The notes: generated from the letters alone by a model not told the origin. 64,000 nt of DNA from Marinobacterium jannaschii DSM 6295 (GCF_000620085.1 NZ_JHVJ01000007.1:1-64000); one strand, 5' to 3'; numbered from the stretch's first letter, positions 26,032 through 36,337 are shown. Numbers and translations: made by a program.

Positions 26032-27120
26032 TTATTTCCGCGTCAGGTAAACACCACATTCCAGGTGATGGGTATATGGGAACTGGTCAAACACGGCAAA
26101 TCGCTGAATGTTATGGGTCTTGGTCAGTTCCTGCAGGTTCGTTTTCAGGGTCTCCGGGTTACAGGAGATATAAAGGATATTGGTATATTCCTTCACCTGC
26201 TGCACGGTATCGTCATCCAGTCCGGCACGTGGCGGATCAACCAGCACTGTGGTGAAGTCACAGGCCTCAATATTCAGCCCTTGCATACGGCGCTTCTTCA
26301 GTTTGCCCATCAGTACCTGGGAAAACTCCTCTGAACTGATCCGCACCACATCAACGTTATCGACGTTGTTCACCTCGATGTTGAACTGAGCCGCATGTAC
26401 CGAAGTTTTTGAGATCTCTGTGGCCACGACTCGACGGAAGTTCTGAGCCAGCGGCATAGTGAAGGTACCGGCCCCACAGTAAAACTCCACCAGGTCGCCG
26501 CCCGCGTCTTTAGAAGCATCCAGTGCCCATTCAATCATCGACTGACAAACCACGGCATTGGGCTGGGTAAAGCTGTTCTCAACCTGTTTAAAGGTATATT
26601 CACGGCCATTGATCGGCATTTTTTCCAGCACAAAATCCCGCTCCAGCAGGATTTTGGTTTTACGGGCACGACCCACAATGTCGATATTGAACTTATCACG
26701 CAGCTTACGGGCTTCCACGGCCCACTCTTCACCGATGGCGCGATGATAAAGCAGGCTGACCAGCAGCTCGCCGCTGAGCGTGCTGAGGAAATCCACCTGA
26801 AAAAGGCGACGACGCAGCTGCTCATTCGGGCGGATCTCATCCAGCAATGCGAACATCACATCGTGAATACGCTCCGATACCATCGGGCAGCTTTCCAGTT
26901 TCGTATGCTTATACTTGTTGCCCGGCTCAAACATGATGTAATCGAGGTCATCTCCCTCATGCCAGGTCCGGAATTCGGCGCGCATACGGTAGTGCTCGCG
27001 CGGAGATTCGTAAATCTCCAGCGCCGGGATATCAAAAGCAGAGAACTCCTGCTCGACCCAGGCTTTCTTTTCTGCCAGCAACGCTTCGTAATTTTCCGGT
27101 TCCACCTTGGGAATGGCCAT
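26032..27120 (-). CDS. trmA: tRNA (uracil-54-C5)-methyltransferase
   Basis: This 362-aa enzyme makes ribothymidine at position 54 of the tRNA T-loop using S-adenosylmethionine. The SAM pocket is VEFYCGAGTFTMPLA, the catalytic region is VLVDPPRAGLD, and the nucleophile Cys is in ILYISCNPETL. Length and lack of a TRAM domain or iron-sulfur Cys cluster separate TrmA from RlmC/RlmD. Cytosolic housekeeping enzyme, with AGAGGT upstream of ATG 27120. Divergent from metG. Confidence 0.95.
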   Translation of the reverse strand: MAIPKVEPENYEALLAEKKAWVEQEFSAFDIPALEIYESPREHYRMRAEFRTWHEGDDLDYIMFEPGNKYKHTKLESCPMVSERIHDVMFALLDEIRPNEQLRRRLFQVDFLSTLSGELLVSLLYHRAIGEEWAVEARKLRDKFNIDIVGRARKTKILLERDFVLEKMPINGREYTFKQVENSFTQPNAVVCQSMIEWALDASKDAGGDLVEFYCGAGTFTMPLAQNFRRVVATEISKTSVHAAQFNIEVNNVDNVDVVRISSEEFSQVLMGKLKKRRMQGLNIEACDFTTVLVDPPRAGLDDDTVQQVKEYTNILYISCNPETLKTNLQELTKTHNIQRFAVFDQFPYTHHLECGVYLTRK

Positions 27121-27316
27121 CTCTACCTCTTACACCTTCTGAACATCAAAAATTAAGCCCGATTTCACCAGCACAAAGCTGGCGCTGAAATCTGAGGGCG
27201 CAGATTTTACCCTATTCCGCGCCGAATTCCGCCTCTAATTGGTTCATATAGCAGATCAAAAAGCGTAAACTCTCGTACCTTATTCGTGTGACATAATTCA
27301 GGTTTTACACCCCACC

Positions 27317-29362
27317 ATGACTGACAGTAAGCGTAAGATTCTCGTTACCAGCGCCCTGCCGTATGCCAATGGCCCAATCCATCTGGGTCATCTGGTGGAA
27401 TATATCCAGACTGATATCTGGGTACGCTTCCAGAAACAACGCGGCCACAACTGCACCTACGTCTGTGCAGACGATGCCCACGGCACCCCGATCATGCTTA
27501 AGGCTGACCAGATGGGGATCTCCCCACAACAGCTGATCGATCAGGTTAGCCAGGAACATCAGCGGGATTTTGCCGGCTTTATGGTGGGTTTTGACAACTA
27601 TTACAGCACCCACTCCGAAGAGAACCGCGAGTTCGCGTCGACCATCTACACCCGCTTGCGTGATAAGGGCCATATCGCCCGTAAAACCATCACCCAGGCA
27701 TATGATCCGGAAAAAGAGATGTTCCTGCCGGACCGTTTCGTTAAGGGTGACTGCCCGAAATGTAACGCGCCGGACCAGTACGGTGATTCCTGCGAGAAAT
27801 GTGGCGCCACCTACAGCCCGGTCGATATGAAGAACGCCTACTCGGCGGTCTCCGGTGCCAAGCCGATTGAGAAGGAGTCCGAGCACTACTTCTTCAAGCT
27901 GGGTGACTTCGAACAGTTCCTGCGTGGCTGGGTTGATGCCCATGTGCAGGAGCAGATGATCCACAAGCTGAACGAGTGGTTCGAGTCCGGCCTGCAGAAC
28001 TGGGACATCTCCCGCGACGCGCCTTACTGGGGTTTCGAAATCCCGGATGCGCCAGGCAAGTACTTCTATGTCTGGCTGGACGCGCCAATCGGTTATATGG
28101 CCAGCTTTAAAAACTGGTGCGATAAGAACGGCGTCGACTTCGACGAATACTGGAACGAAGCCTCCAACACCGAGCTGTACCACTTTATCGGTAAGGATAT
28201 CGCCTATTTCCATACCCTGTTCTGGCCTGCAATGCTGGAAGGTGCCGGTTTCCGTAAGCCAAACGGTGTGTTCTGTCATGGCTTCCTGACCGTCGATGGC
28301 CAGAAAATGTCCAAGTCACGCGGCACCTTTATCATGGCTGAGACCTATCTCAACCATCTGCGCCCGGAATATCTGCGTTACTACTTCGCAGCGAAGCTAG
28401 GTTCCGGTATCGACGACATCGACCTCAACCTTGAAGACTTCCGCATGCGCGTCAATGCGGATCTGGTCAACAAGGTTGTAAACATCGCCTCACGTTGTGC
28501 AGGCTTCATCAAGAAGAAGTTTGACGGTCAGCTGGGTGCAACCCTGGTTAACCAGCCACTCTACGACGAAGCCGTTGCTGCGGGCGAATCGATCGCTCAG
28601 GCCTACGAGAACCGTGAATACTCCCGGGCCATGCGCGAGATTATGGCGATTGCCGATAAAGCCAACGTCTATATCGATGCGGCCGAACCATGGGTACTGG
28701 CTAAGCAGGAAGGCAAAGAACAGGAAGTGCAGGACTGCTGCACTATGGGTATCAACCTGTTCCGAGTCATTCTTTCCTACCTGACCCCTATCCTGCCTGA
28801 GGTTTCGGCTGAAGCAGCGAAGTTCCTCAACATCGAGAGCTTTGACTGGGATGCGATCCAGCAGCCACTGCTGAATCACCCGATCAACAAATTCAAGCCG
28901 CTGATGCAGCGTGTCGAAGAAGATAAAGTGAACGCGATGATCGAAGACAGCAAGCAGACTCTGGCAGCCGCAGCGGCGGCCGCACCAGCGCCTGCCAGCG
29001 CAGAAAAGACACCACTGCAGGAAGAACCGATCGCAGATGAGATCAGCTTCGATGATTTCGCTAAGGTCGACCTGCGAATCGCCCGTATCGTCAAAGCGGA
29101 ACACGTCGATGGTGCTAAGAAGCTGCTGCAGCTGACTCTCGATATCGGTGGCGAGACACGTAATGTCTTTGCCGGTATCAAGTCGGCCTACAGCCCTGAA
29201 GACCTGGAAGGTAAGCTGACCGTGATGGTAGCTAACCTGGCCCCGCGTAAGATGAAGTTTGGCATGTCTGAAGGCATGGTGCTGGCAGCCGGCCCTGGCG
29301 GCAAGGACCTGTGGATTCTTGAGCCACACGAAGGTGCCCAGCCAGGCATGCGCGTGATGTAA
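27317..29362 (+). CDS. metG: Methionyl-tRNA synthetase
   Basis: This 681-aa class I synthetase charges tRNA-Met. The HIGH-type motif is in [11 protein letters not shown], the KMSKS motif is in GQKMSKSRG, and the connective-peptide zinc knuckle has paired Cys ([19 protein letters not shown]). An Ala/Pro-rich linker near 555-575 leads to a C-terminal tRNA-binding (EMAP/Trbp111-like) dimerisation domain. Full family length for the long bacterial form. The ribosome site before ATG 27317 is weak. No T-box or other leader was recognised. Confidence 0.97.
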   Translation: MTDSKRKILVTSALPYANGPIHLGHLVEYIQTDIWVRFQKQRGHNCTYVCADDAHGTPIMLKADQMGISPQQLIDQVSQEHQRDFAGFMVGFDNYYSTHSEENREFASTIYTRLRDKGHIARKTITQAYDPEKEMFLPDRFVKGDCPKCNAPDQYGDSCEKCGATYSPVDMKNAYSAVSGAKPIEKESEHYFFKLGDFEQFLRGWVDAHVQEQMIHKLNEWFESGLQNWDISRDAPYWGFEIPDAPGKYFYVWLDAPIGYMASFKNWCDKNGVDFDEYWNEASNTELYHFIGKDIAYFHTLFWPAMLEGAGFRKPNGVFCHGFLTVDGQKMSKSRGTFIMAETYLNHLRPEYLRYYFAAKLGSGIDDIDLNLEDFRMRVNADLVNKVVNIASRCAGFIKKKFDGQLGATLVNQPLYDEAVAAGESIAQAYENREYSRAMREIMAIADKANVYIDAAEPWVLAKQEGKEQEVQDCCTMGINLFRVILSYLTPILPEVSAEAAKFLNIESFDWDAIQQPLLNHPINKFKPLMQRVEEDKVNAMIEDSKQTLAAAAAAAPAPASAEKTPLQEEPIADEISFDDFAKVDLRIARIVKAEHVDGAKKLLQLTLDIGGETRNVFAGIKSAYSPEDLEGKLTVMVANLAPRKMKFGMSEGMVLAAGPGGKDLWILEPHEGAQPGMRVM

Positions 29363-29400
29363 CAACAGCAACCCGGGCGCTGATGCCCGCTGCTGAACAG

Positions 29401-29428
29401 AAAACCCGGTGCACCCACCGGGTTTTTT
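29401..29428 (+). terminator. Intrinsic terminator of metG
   Basis: AAAACCCGGTG (29401-29411) pairs with CACCGGGTTTT (29416-29426) and six T's close the structure. It lies 39 bp after the metG stop. Confidence 0.92.
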
Positions 29429-29575
29429 AATATCCGCTACAAAAAAACTTAACGAATTTGTCATAATTTTTTCCTTTCATCGCCTGCTTCAGGCCAACAC
29501 CATCTGCCCCAAAGCCCTGAAATGGCGGGCCTCAGGGACAAACACAGTTATTTTCAGGCGGTAGCTAAAAAAGAT

Positions 29576-29787
29576 TCGACATCCGTCTATTTTGGTGTAA
29601 TATGCATCTGGGCCTGCGAAACAGACCTACCGATGCAACAAATTTGAATCCTCTGTTACACCATTGCAATAAGTCATGTTGTCCTGAAGATTTTTCTCTC
29701 GCTTGTCATCGTAAGTAAATCTGAACTCCGGCTCAGAGCGCATAACGCGTAAAGTTTTTCATTTGCAAAAAAGATTCAGGAGACATC
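29576..29787 (+). promoter_or_regulatory. Promoter and long 5' leader of the cold-shock gene
   Basis: TCGACA (29576-29581), 16 bp, TAATAT (29598-29603) is the best promoter here. It would give a leader of about 175 nt before the cold-shock start. Long leaders that refold at low temperature are characteristic of cspA-type mRNAs. The rest of the metG-csp gap holds nothing else that I can identify. Confidence 0.5.
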
Positions 29788-29997
29788 ATGTCTAAATCTA
29801 CTGGCACAGTTAAGTGGTTCAACGACGATAAAGGTTTCGGTTTCATCTCTCAGGATGACGGCGGCGCTGACGTATTCGTTCACTTCCGTGCTATCGTTGC
29901 TGAAGGTTTCAAAACTCTGGCTGAAGGCCAGAAAGTAAGCTTCGAAATCGAACAGGGCCCTAAAGGCCTGCAGGCTGCAAACGTTACTATCCTGTAA
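29788..29997 (+). CDS. Cold-shock domain protein (CspA family)
   Basis: This 69-aa OB-fold protein binds single-stranded RNA or DNA and acts as an RNA chaperone in the cytosol. Both RNA-binding motifs are intact: KGFGFI (RNP1) and VFVHF (RNP2). CAGGAG lies 7-8 nt before ATG 29788. A long leader and its own terminator make it a single-gene unit. Which numbered csp it corresponds to, and whether it is cold-induced, cannot be told from the protein alone. Confidence 0.95.
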   Translation: MSKSTGTVKWFNDDKGFGFISQDDGGADVFVHFRAIVAEGFKTLAEGQKVSFEIEQGPKGLQAANVTIL

Positions 29998-30045
29998 CAT
30001 TGCCCCTGACATTACCGGCCAGCTCTGCTGAGACGGTAATTGTTT

Positions 30046-30074
30046 AAAAAAGCCCGACTTGATCGGGCTTTTTT
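30046..30074 (+). terminator. Intrinsic terminator of the cold-shock gene
   Basis: AAAAAAGCCCGA pairs with TCGGGCTTTTTT around a 5-nt loop. A-run and T-run on opposite sides would let it work in both directions. Confidence 0.93.
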
Positions 30075-30129
30075 GTGTCTGACTGAAACAGCGTCAACAA
30101 AGTCTCCTGAATCCATATAAGGCCTGAGT

Positions 30130-30534
30130 ATGGAAGATATCTATGAGAGCCTGCGCGAAAACAACGCGGAGTGCCTGATCCCACTTGAACTGCCCGATGC
30201 AGACCAGATGGTTGAGGTGGAAGAACAGATCCTGATCCCTATTCCACGTGAGTTTCGTGAATTCCTGATGCAGGTAAGCGATGTGGTATGCGGCTCACTG
30301 GAACCGGTTACCTGTGCCGACCCGCATTCCCACACCTATTTGCCGGAAGTCGCAGCCAATGCCTGGGATGCGGGTATGCCGCGTGAGTTTATTCCGGTAT
30401 GCCAGTCTGGTGATGATTACTACTGCATTTCACAGGAAGGCGAAGTACTGTTCTGGCGTGACGGGCTGATTGATGACTCTGAAACCTGGGAGTCTATCTG
30501 GTACTGGGCAAGGGATGTGTGGCTGGAGAGCTGA
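30130..30534 (+). CDS. SMI1/KNR4 (SUKH) family protein
   Basis: This 134-aa cytosolic protein has the SUKH fold. The pattern IPIPREFREFLMQVSDVVCGSLEPVT near the start, followed by FIPVCQSGDDYYCISQEGEVLFW, is the typical conserved core. SUKH proteins occur as immunity proteins to polymorphic toxins and also as stand-alone housekeeping members. No toxin gene is adjacent, so the second sort is more likely. It is very acidic. It has its own unit between the csp terminator and a convergent AraC gene. Confidence 0.8.
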   Translation: MEDIYESLRENNAECLIPLELPDADQMVEVEEQILIPIPREFREFLMQVSDVVCGSLEPVTCADPHSHTYLPEVAANAWDAGMPREFIPVCQSGDDYYCISQEGEVLFWRDGLIDDSETWESIWYWARDVWLES

Positions 30535-30741
30535 GCCGGAAACACCCGGAGTCTTTCAGCACAGACATTGGAAAAAAGCCGGTTACCAGGCTGGGAAGTT
30601 TGATAACCGGTGTTTCCTAATAGAAAGGACACAACTGCATCGGAATAGCCGCGGGCTTTCCCGAAATTTGCAGCTACTTTAAACAGGTTTCTGTCCTACA
30701 TCTTCACTGCCTGCGCCAATTCCTATACTGCAGCAGCCAGT

Positions 30742-31770
30742 CTAAAGACTTCCAGCCAGCCGCTCGCTGCGATAGAGGCCCGGAGACATACTGGTCCAGC
30801 GTTTAAAGGCCCTCGAGAAGGCGCTCAGCGATGAGAAGCCCAGCATAAAGGCGATCTCACTAAGTCCCAGGTGAGACTGACCGAGATAATTACAGGCCAG
30901 ATCGTAACGCAGCGTTTCCACCAACTCAGTAAACGAGGTATCACGCTGACTCAGCCTTCGCTGCAGCTGCCGTGAACTCATACAGAGCATGGCGGCAATC
31001 GAATCCTGTGACGGAACCCCCTCCGCCAGCAAGGCAGCAACTGCCTGCCTTACCTGAGTAACGATGTCACTTTTTTCTAACCTACTGAGATAGTCAGCAA
31101 TAATAGTTTCACTTTGCGACGCCAGTTCCGGGTTACCCGTTGGCAATGATATGCCTAACGAGCGACAACAAAATACGATGCCCGTACTAGAGGCATTAAA
31201 CACAACAGGGCAGCGAAAGTAATTCATCCAGGGAGCAGGGTCGACAGGCTGGTCTCGCTCGAAATGGACACTGAGCGGCACATAGTGCTCCCCTCTCAAC
31301 TCACGGCAGAGAGAGATGACCGTCGCGCAAAGTGCATCAAGCGATTGCTCTGCAATAACGCTCTTGCCCTCCCGGTTCTTACGGACATTAAAGCGCAGAT
31401 AGAGTTTGCCATTATCCTGGACACTACTCATCCAACCGCCACTGGTAATCACCGGTGTATATCGCACCAACCGGTCGATTACCTCTCTTAAACTTGAGCT
31501 GGCCCAGATAGAGAAGCCCAGCGCATGAAAGGTGGTTGGCTTGACGAATTTTGCCACCTCCAGACCGAAGGCTTCATTTTCGGTTGCATCTGCGGATAGC
31601 CTTAGAAGGCGGGCCGTACTCTCAACCGGAAAGCGGCTATTGGGATCAAAAGCCTGTTCTAACTTTATGTCAGCGCTGGAACACAATGCCCCGCTGTCTA
31701 TCCCGGCAGCCTCCAATGCACGAGCAACTGCGACAACCCAACCTCCGGTCGTGGTTCCATTCGGTGACAT
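30742..31770 (-). CDS. AraC-family transcriptional regulator (OruR-like)
   Basis: This 342-aa regulator has an N-terminal ligand/dimerisation domain of the Arabinose_bd type (about 15-200) and two C-terminal helix-turn-helix motifs (about 240-335: SIAAMLCMSSRQLQRRLSQRDTSF and LSEIAFMLGFSSLSAFSRAFKRWTSMSP). This domain order is that of OruR/ArgR and virulence regulators such as those of Pseudomonas. The target is unclear because no catabolic gene stands next to it. The AT-rich 31771-32083 stretch upstream should carry its promoter. Confidence 0.9.
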   Translation of the reverse strand: MSPNGTTTGGWVVAVARALEAAGIDSGALCSSADIKLEQAFDPNSRFPVESTARLLRLSADATENEAFGLEVAKFVKPTTFHALGFSIWASSSLREVIDRLVRYTPVITSGGWMSSVQDNGKLYLRFNVRKNREGKSVIAEQSLDALCATVISLCRELRGEHYVPLSVHFERDQPVDPAPWMNYFRCPVVFNASSTGIVFCCRSLGISLPTGNPELASQSETIIADYLSRLEKSDIVTQVRQAVAALLAEGVPSQDSIAAMLCMSSRQLQRRLSQRDTSFTELVETLRYDLACNYLGQSHLGLSEIAFMLGFSSLSAFSRAFKRWTSMSPGLYRSERLAGSL

Positions 31771-32083
31771 ACAGTTACTCCGGCATCAGCAGTCTAGGTT
31801 TAACGAGCGCCCTTTTTTAAACTAATTAGTAAAACTATACAATTGATGGGGGTTAACCTTTAGTTCAATAAAATCAAACCCATTTCAACAGAAATTCAGA
31901 ACCTAAGTACTATACATTTCTGATAATACAGGCATTTTGCCAACCATCCCCTTACCCGCAACCAAGCAATCTGCTCGACACTTTAGTTTAACATTCTTAG
32001 ATTTCCGCCCGTATCTACAGAGGTCGACCGGACTACGAGCAGTCATCCGGCCACTGAAAAACCACAAAGCGACTATTTAACAG
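31771..32083. other. AT-rich gap between the araC-type gene and a small lipoprotein gene
   Basis: No ORF with coding features or clear RNA structure is seen. The half near the regulator is AT-rich and probably holds its promoter. I see nothing else in it. Confidence 0.5.
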
Positions 32084-32191
32084 TCAGATTCCCGGGATAC
32101 CGATCGGACCGGGCAGGTCGGGGATTGGGGAGCAGGCCATCAGGGCCATCGTTGCCATTACCACGAGCAGCAGTTTCATCCGGTTAACCAT
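32084..32191 (-). CDS. 35-aa predicted small lipoprotein
   Basis: The translation begins MVNRMKLLLVVMATMAL and continues MACSPIPDLPGP. It has a basic start, a hydrophobic stretch and a lipobox LMAC with Ser after the Cys, so it should be cleaved by signal peptidase II and lipid-anchored. The mature part is only 16 residues, rich in Pro and Gly. AAGGAT lies 8-9 nt before ATG 32191, which is strong support for a real gene. The size and type recall entericidin-like and other tiny envelope lipoproteins, but I do not recognise a named family. It may be single-gene, and it is divergent from purC. Confidence 0.75.
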   Translation of the reverse strand: MVNRMKLLLVVMATMALMACSPIPDLPGPIGIPGI

Positions 32192-32537
32192 TGTTTTTAT
32201 CCTTTAAGTGGCCAGAAGCGGCATACATTCTACCCAAATTGTTATTAAAAAAGCGCGCTCTTCACTCACCATCTAAGCGTCATCCCGTCCCGCCGCAGGA
32301 CAGCAGGCAGGCGATGCAAAGGTGGCAGTTACTGCCATATCTGGTAGTATCCCCATCTTGGAATCAGGCCCAGATATCGAGTCCATAAAACCTCGTCCCG
32401 CCGCCTGTTGAGAGTTTTCCAGGGAGCCACTGAATATCGCCATCCCACTGTGGGCAAGCACCGGCCAAGGCCAGTGTTTGCGGGTAATTCGGAGACTCCC
32501 TTCCCCTTTGATTCACACTGAATACAGGACAGTTTGA
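32192..32537 (+). promoter_or_regulatory. Upstream region of purC
   Basis: No gene was found in these 346 bp. A GGCAGT-T-ACTGCC palindrome lies at 32324-32336. A match to the PurR operator (ACGCAAACGTTTGCGT) was looked for and not found, so purine control here would need another mechanism. Confidence 0.4.
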
Positions 32538-33641
32538 ATGAGTCTTGCTGATAAAGTGTTGGCAGTGAATAACGACCTGCCAATCCGCACCGATGCCCCG
32601 GTTCATAGTGGTAAAGTCCGCTCCGTTTACTGGCTGACTAAAGAAGACAGCGCCCGCCTGATCAAAGAGAAAGGCTACGACGTCCAAGAAGGTGCCGAAC
32701 TGGCCGTGATGGTGATCAGCGACCGGATCTCTGCGTTCGAGTGTATCTGGACGGGCGAAGGTGGCATGAAGGGCGTACCCGGCAAAGGTGCGGCACTGAA
32801 CGCAATCTCCAACCACTGGTTCAAACTGTTCCGCGAAAACGGCCTGGCCGACAGTCATATCCTGGACATTCCGCATCCGTTAGTATGGGTAGTACAGAAA
32901 GCCAAACCGGTAATGATCGAGGCGATCTGCCGCCAGTACATCACCGGCTCCATGTGGCGCGCCTACGCTAAGGGCGAGCGTGAATTCTGCGGCATCCAGA
33001 TCGCCGAGGGACTGCAGAAAGACCAGAAGCTGCCTGAACTACTGATCACGCCATCGACCAAAGGCATCCTGAGCGGTATCCCGGGCGTGCCTGAAGTCGA
33101 CGATGTCAACGTCACCCGCGACGATATCGTCAACAACCACGAAGCGTTCCGCTTTAAGTCGAAAGGGGATGTCGACCGCTACGAGCAGCTGCTGAAAGAG
33201 GGCTTCAACCTGATCAGCGACGCACTGGCAGAGATCGATCAGGTATTTGTCGATACCAAGTTCGAGTTCGGCTACGTCACCGATGCCGACGGCAACGAGA
33301 AGCTGATCTATATGGACGAGGTCGGCACCCCTGACTCCTCCCGTATCTGGGATGGCCCGTCCTATCGCGACGGTAAGGTGGTCGAGAATTCTAAGGAAGT
33401 GTTCCGACAGGAGCTGCTGAACTACTTCCCCGATGCCGACATCCTGGTCAACAAAGACCGTATGGAAGAGCGCTACGCCCTGGCCCGTGACAACGAACTG
33501 CCTGCGGCGCTGATCCAGAAGGTTTCCGACACTTACGTCGGCATTGCCGAGAAGATCATCGGCAAAAAGCTGGTTCAGTCTGACAACCCGAAAGCAGAGA
33601 TTATCGAAGTCCTGCGTAACGACTTCGGCCTGATCGACTGA
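32538..33641 (+). CDS. purC: SAICAR synthetase (phosphoribosylaminoimidazole-succinocarboxamide synthase), long form
   Basis: This 367-aa cytosolic enzyme joins aspartate to CAIR in de novo purine synthesis using ATP. Motifs are KVRSVYWL near the start, [24 protein letters not shown] and KFEFGYV with the nucleotide-binding acids. It is about 130 residues longer than the E. coli enzyme, with the long inserts seen in Vibrio and many marine gammaproteobacteria. AGGA lies before ATG 32538. It stands alone, flanked by a terminator, rather than in a pur operon. Confidence 0.95.
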   Translation: MSLADKVLAVNNDLPIRTDAPVHSGKVRSVYWLTKEDSARLIKEKGYDVQEGAELAVMVISDRISAFECIWTGEGGMKGVPGKGAALNAISNHWFKLFRENGLADSHILDIPHPLVWVVQKAKPVMIEAICRQYITGSMWRAYAKGEREFCGIQIAEGLQKDQKLPELLITPSTKGILSGIPGVPEVDDVNVTRDDIVNNHEAFRFKSKGDVDRYEQLLKEGFNLISDALAEIDQVFVDTKFEFGYVTDADGNEKLIYMDEVGTPDSSRIWDGPSYRDGKVVENSKEVFRQELLNYFPDADILVNKDRMEERYALARDNELPAALIQKVSDTYVGIAEKIIGKKLVQSDNPKAEIIEVLRNDFGLID

Positions 33642-33657
33642 ACAAAAGCGCCGCAAT

Positions 33658-33684
33658 AAAAAAAGCACCTTCGGGTGCTTTTTT
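33658..33684. terminator. Bidirectional intrinsic terminator (purC / membrane hydroxylase)
   Basis: GCACC-TTCG-GGTGC is flanked by seven A's on the left and six T's on the right. It can end purC rightwards and the convergent 33705-34685 gene leftwards. Confidence 0.93.
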
Positions 33685-33704
33685 GTATCTGCTTTACTCC
33701 ACGC

Positions 33705-34685
33705 CTAGAGACTACGATCCGGCAACAGCTGAGCAATACTCCCCTTCAATATTCCAAAAGATTCCCCGAACGGTGTCAGGTAAAGCCGTTTAAGGCTGTG
33801 TTCGCCCTCCTCAACCCGTTCGCGGATGCCAAAGCGGATATCGGCACCGGGTTCCGACAAGTGCAGGCTGCCGCCCAGCCAGTCCCAGATTGCCAGTACG
33901 GCACCGAAGTTCTTATCGAAGTGACGCGGGGTCGTGGAGTGGTGGATCTGGTGTTGCGCCGGAGAGATCAGCAGGTGCTCCACCGCTTTCGGATACCATA
34001 GCTGGACATGACTGTGACGCAGGTTGGAGCCGGCCACGTTGAAGGCAAATACCGCAATGTTTACGCCCAGCACCGTCACCAGATCAACCTGACTGCCAAA
34101 CAGGTAGAGGAAGCTGCCGATGGTCACACCCTGCACCAGCGCGCTGCGCAAGGTGAACAGCACGCCCTCCACCGGATGGGTGCGCATCACGGTCAGCGGC
34201 GTCAGGCTGCGGGCACTGTGGTGCACCTTATGAAAGGCCCATAGCGCGGGAACCTCGTGCATTACACGGTGCACCAGGTAGCGGGCAAAGTCATCCAGCA
34301 GGAACAGGGTCAGAGTAAAAGCCGCCGCTACTCCCCAATCGGGTAGCAGACTTCCTGCAGAGGGAGGCATCCCGAACTGGCTAAAGAAGAAGCCAAATAG
34401 CCAGGTGGCCAACACGGTCTGGGTTAGCAGCGCCGGGGCTATCAGGATCATCAGCAGCTTGTTGATCAGCACCAGCAGGTAGTCGGCCCGGGCTGAAGCT
34501 GACCACCAGATTCCGGGCGACAGCGTAGTAGCGATCACCCGACGCCAGCCCTGCCCCAGCTTCCAACGCAGCCAGATTGTGCCAATACCTAACGCAAGCA
34601 GCAGGTAGCCCCAGAACACCCGTTTGCGGGGCTCGGTAAAGGTGTCGCTCAGTTGATCCAGGTAATCGAGAACTATCGCTTCCAT
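33705..34685 (-). CDS. Fatty-acid hydroxylase / sterol-desaturase family membrane protein
   Basis: This 326-aa integral membrane protein carries the three diiron histidine motifs of the family: HRVMH, HKVHH and HQIHH. Five to six hydrophobic segments surround them. Relatives hydroxylate or desaturate lipids, sterols or carotenoids using O2. The substrate is not predictable; in bacteria many act on fatty acyl chains of lipids. The gene stands alone between terminators. No strong ribosome site precedes ATG 34685. Confidence 0.88.
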   Translation of the reverse strand: MEAIVLDYLDQLSDTFTEPRKRVFWGYLLLALGIGTIWLRWKLGQGWRRVIATTLSPGIWWSASARADYLLVLINKLLMILIAPALLTQTVLATWLFGFFFSQFGMPPSAGSLLPDWGVAAAFTLTLFLLDDFARYLVHRVMHEVPALWAFHKVHHSARSLTPLTVMRTHPVEGVLFTLRSALVQGVTIGSFLYLFGSQVDLVTVLGVNIAVFAFNVAGSNLRHSHVQLWYPKAVEHLLISPAQHQIHHSTTPRHFDKNFGAVLAIWDWLGGSLHLSEPGADIRFGIRERVEEGEHSLKRLYLTPFGESFGILKGSIAQLLPDRSL

Positions 34686-34732
34686 CTTGCTGTGTTGCTG
34701 CGCCGGTTGAACAAGGAATGACGGCTACAAAA

Positions 34733-34760
34733 AAGCCAGCTCCGGTCAGGGAGCTGGCTT
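34733..34760 (-). terminator. Intrinsic terminator after the DUF4856-like gene
   Basis: On the minus strand, AAGCCAGCTCC pairs with GGAGCTGGCTT and a T-run follows. It lies 28 bp after the stop. Confidence 0.9.
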
Positions 34761-34787
34761 TCGTATCAGCCTGAGAGGGGTCTGATT

Positions 34788-36212
34788 TTAGTCGTTTTCA
34801 GCGCTGGTCGCAGCTTTGGCACCCAGTTTCTCAACCAGGTCGCCCATGCCTGCCAGTACATCGTTGCTACGTGCCTTAACACCGTACTGATCAACCATCA
34901 GCTGCTGAACTTTCAGCATGTGCAGCATGTACTCTTCCATATCGATGGAAGCGCTCTGTACATAGTTGCCGTTAGCATCGATACCGGATACCTGAGTGTT
35001 ACCCAGCAGTACCGGAGAGTAACCCACCAGACGGTTCAGCTTAACGCCGGTTTCGCCCAGATCCTTACCACCCATCTGCAGCGCCATCGCAAAGCCTTTC
35101 AGCTCGCCCCAGTGCTTGGAGTACTTACGGAAGTTGTCACCCAGGTCACCATTGGCTTCCAGGATAGTGTTGATCTTCTGCAGATCTTTGTAAGTCGAGC
35201 CCGCGTACTTAAATACCGCTTCTGCGATCACTTTTTCCCAGTTGGTCTTGATCACATCGGCGTAGCCTTTCAGCTCGGCACGCTGTGCATCGGTCAGATT
35301 TTCGCCTTTGGCATCAGCCAGCAGCTGACGACCGTCGATGAACGCTTTAGTGATTGTGTGCAGGTAGTCAGTTTTACCACCTTTGTCCGCACCCGCTGCA
35401 TAGTAAGCGTGGGCATAGGTCATTTCGGTGTACAGGCTTACCTTGCCATCGTTGTTGGCATCAGCAATATCGAAGGCATCGCCTTTCTGCTTAGCGATCG
35501 CGTAAACCTGCTTGGCAGACAGCTCCATAGTGTGCGCCGGAGTACCGAAGTAACCGAAGGCTTCATCCCAGACATGCTCTTTACCGGTGTATGGCTTGCC
35601 TGGCTTGTAAGCCATACCGTTTGGCTTAATGTTGGCTTCCAGTTTCTCATCCAGGTAGTTATCAACCGCCTGGTTGTAGAAAACCGCACCCATTGCAAAC
35701 TTGGAGATCAGCTGCGCGTAGTCCAGACCATTCAGTGGGTCGTAGCCTTTGTCCGCAGCAGAAGCCTTGTCGATCATGAACGCCAGCACTTCGGCAGCGG
35801 TCATGTTGCCTGGCCAGCTGGTTACCGCGCCTTTATAGGCCTTACCTGCCAGGTTCTTCTTCTTGGACAGCTGGTCTACTTCGGTCTGAGCAACCGCGAA
35901 CTCACCCTTGGTCTTAGGATCGATGATTGCGCGGCCCGCTTCCTTACCTTCAAAGTAAGCCATCATCTGAGCTTTCAACTCAGGGTTGGCTTCGCCATTA
36001 CCTTTACCCGCCAGCTTCTTCAGGGAGTTATGCAGTGCATGACGCGCCATCTGGCCGCCGTAGGAGACAGAATGCTTAGCGTCGCCTTTGTAATCCTTTA
36101 CCGTTACCGGGAAATCAGCATAGACAGGTCCGTGTTCATGCGCCTGTGCAGATACAGCAATAGAGCTCAGTGAGGCAATTGCCAGTGCGGATACGATTTT
36201 TTTTAGTTTCAC
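34788..36212 (-). CDS. Exported DUF4856-like protein with an EF-hand-like loop
   Basis: This 474-aa protein starts at GTG 36212 (KLKKIVSALAIASLSSIAVSAQA), with AGGG 8 nt upstream; a second in-frame GTG lies two codons before. The signal peptide should be cleaved after AQA, giving a soluble periplasmic or secreted protein. A stretch DANNDGKVS near residue 245 looks like a Ca-binding loop of EF-hand or dockerin type, with the final acid displaced by one. The rest is helical and Lys-rich. I place it in DUF4856 from memory; that group is remembered near imelysin-type iron-regulated proteins. A Fur-like site upstream points to iron control. Reaction unknown. Confidence 0.75.
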   Translation of the reverse strand: MKLKKIVSALAIASLSSIAVSAQAHEHGPVYADFPVTVKDYKGDAKHSVSYGGQMARHALHNSLKKLAGKGNGEANPELKAQMMAYFEGKEAGRAIIDPKTKGEFAVAQTEVDQLSKKKNLAGKAYKGAVTSWPGNMTAAEVLAFMIDKASAADKGYDPLNGLDYAQLISKFAMGAVFYNQAVDNYLDEKLEANIKPNGMAYKPGKPYTGKEHVWDEAFGYFGTPAHTMELSAKQVYAIAKQKGDAFDIADANNDGKVSLYTEMTYAHAYYAAGADKGGKTDYLHTITKAFIDGRQLLADAKGENLTDAQRAELKGYADVIKTNWEKVIAEAVFKYAGSTYKDLQKINTILEANGDLGDNFRKYSKHWGELKGFAMALQMGGKDLGETGVKLNRLVGYSPVLLGNTQVSGIDANGNYVQSASIDMEEYMLHMLKVQQLMVDQYGVKARSNDVLAGMGDLVEKLGAKAATSAEND

Positions 36213-36337
36213 AGTCACTACCCTAACTTGAAGAATGGCCGTACAGCCCCCGGAAACGGGACCGGCTATAAATTTGCGAAGTAAGTTAGCATAGCAGAAA
36301 GGCAAATACCACTGATAAACATTCCCATTTGCACAAT

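Noticed and set aside
32192-32537. Search for a PurR operator or purine riboswitch before purC
   Set aside because: No acceptable match to either was seen.
34920-36173. 417-codon plus-strand frame opposite the DUF4856-like gene
   Set aside because: The minus frame has a signal peptide, ribosome site and terminator. The plus frame has none.
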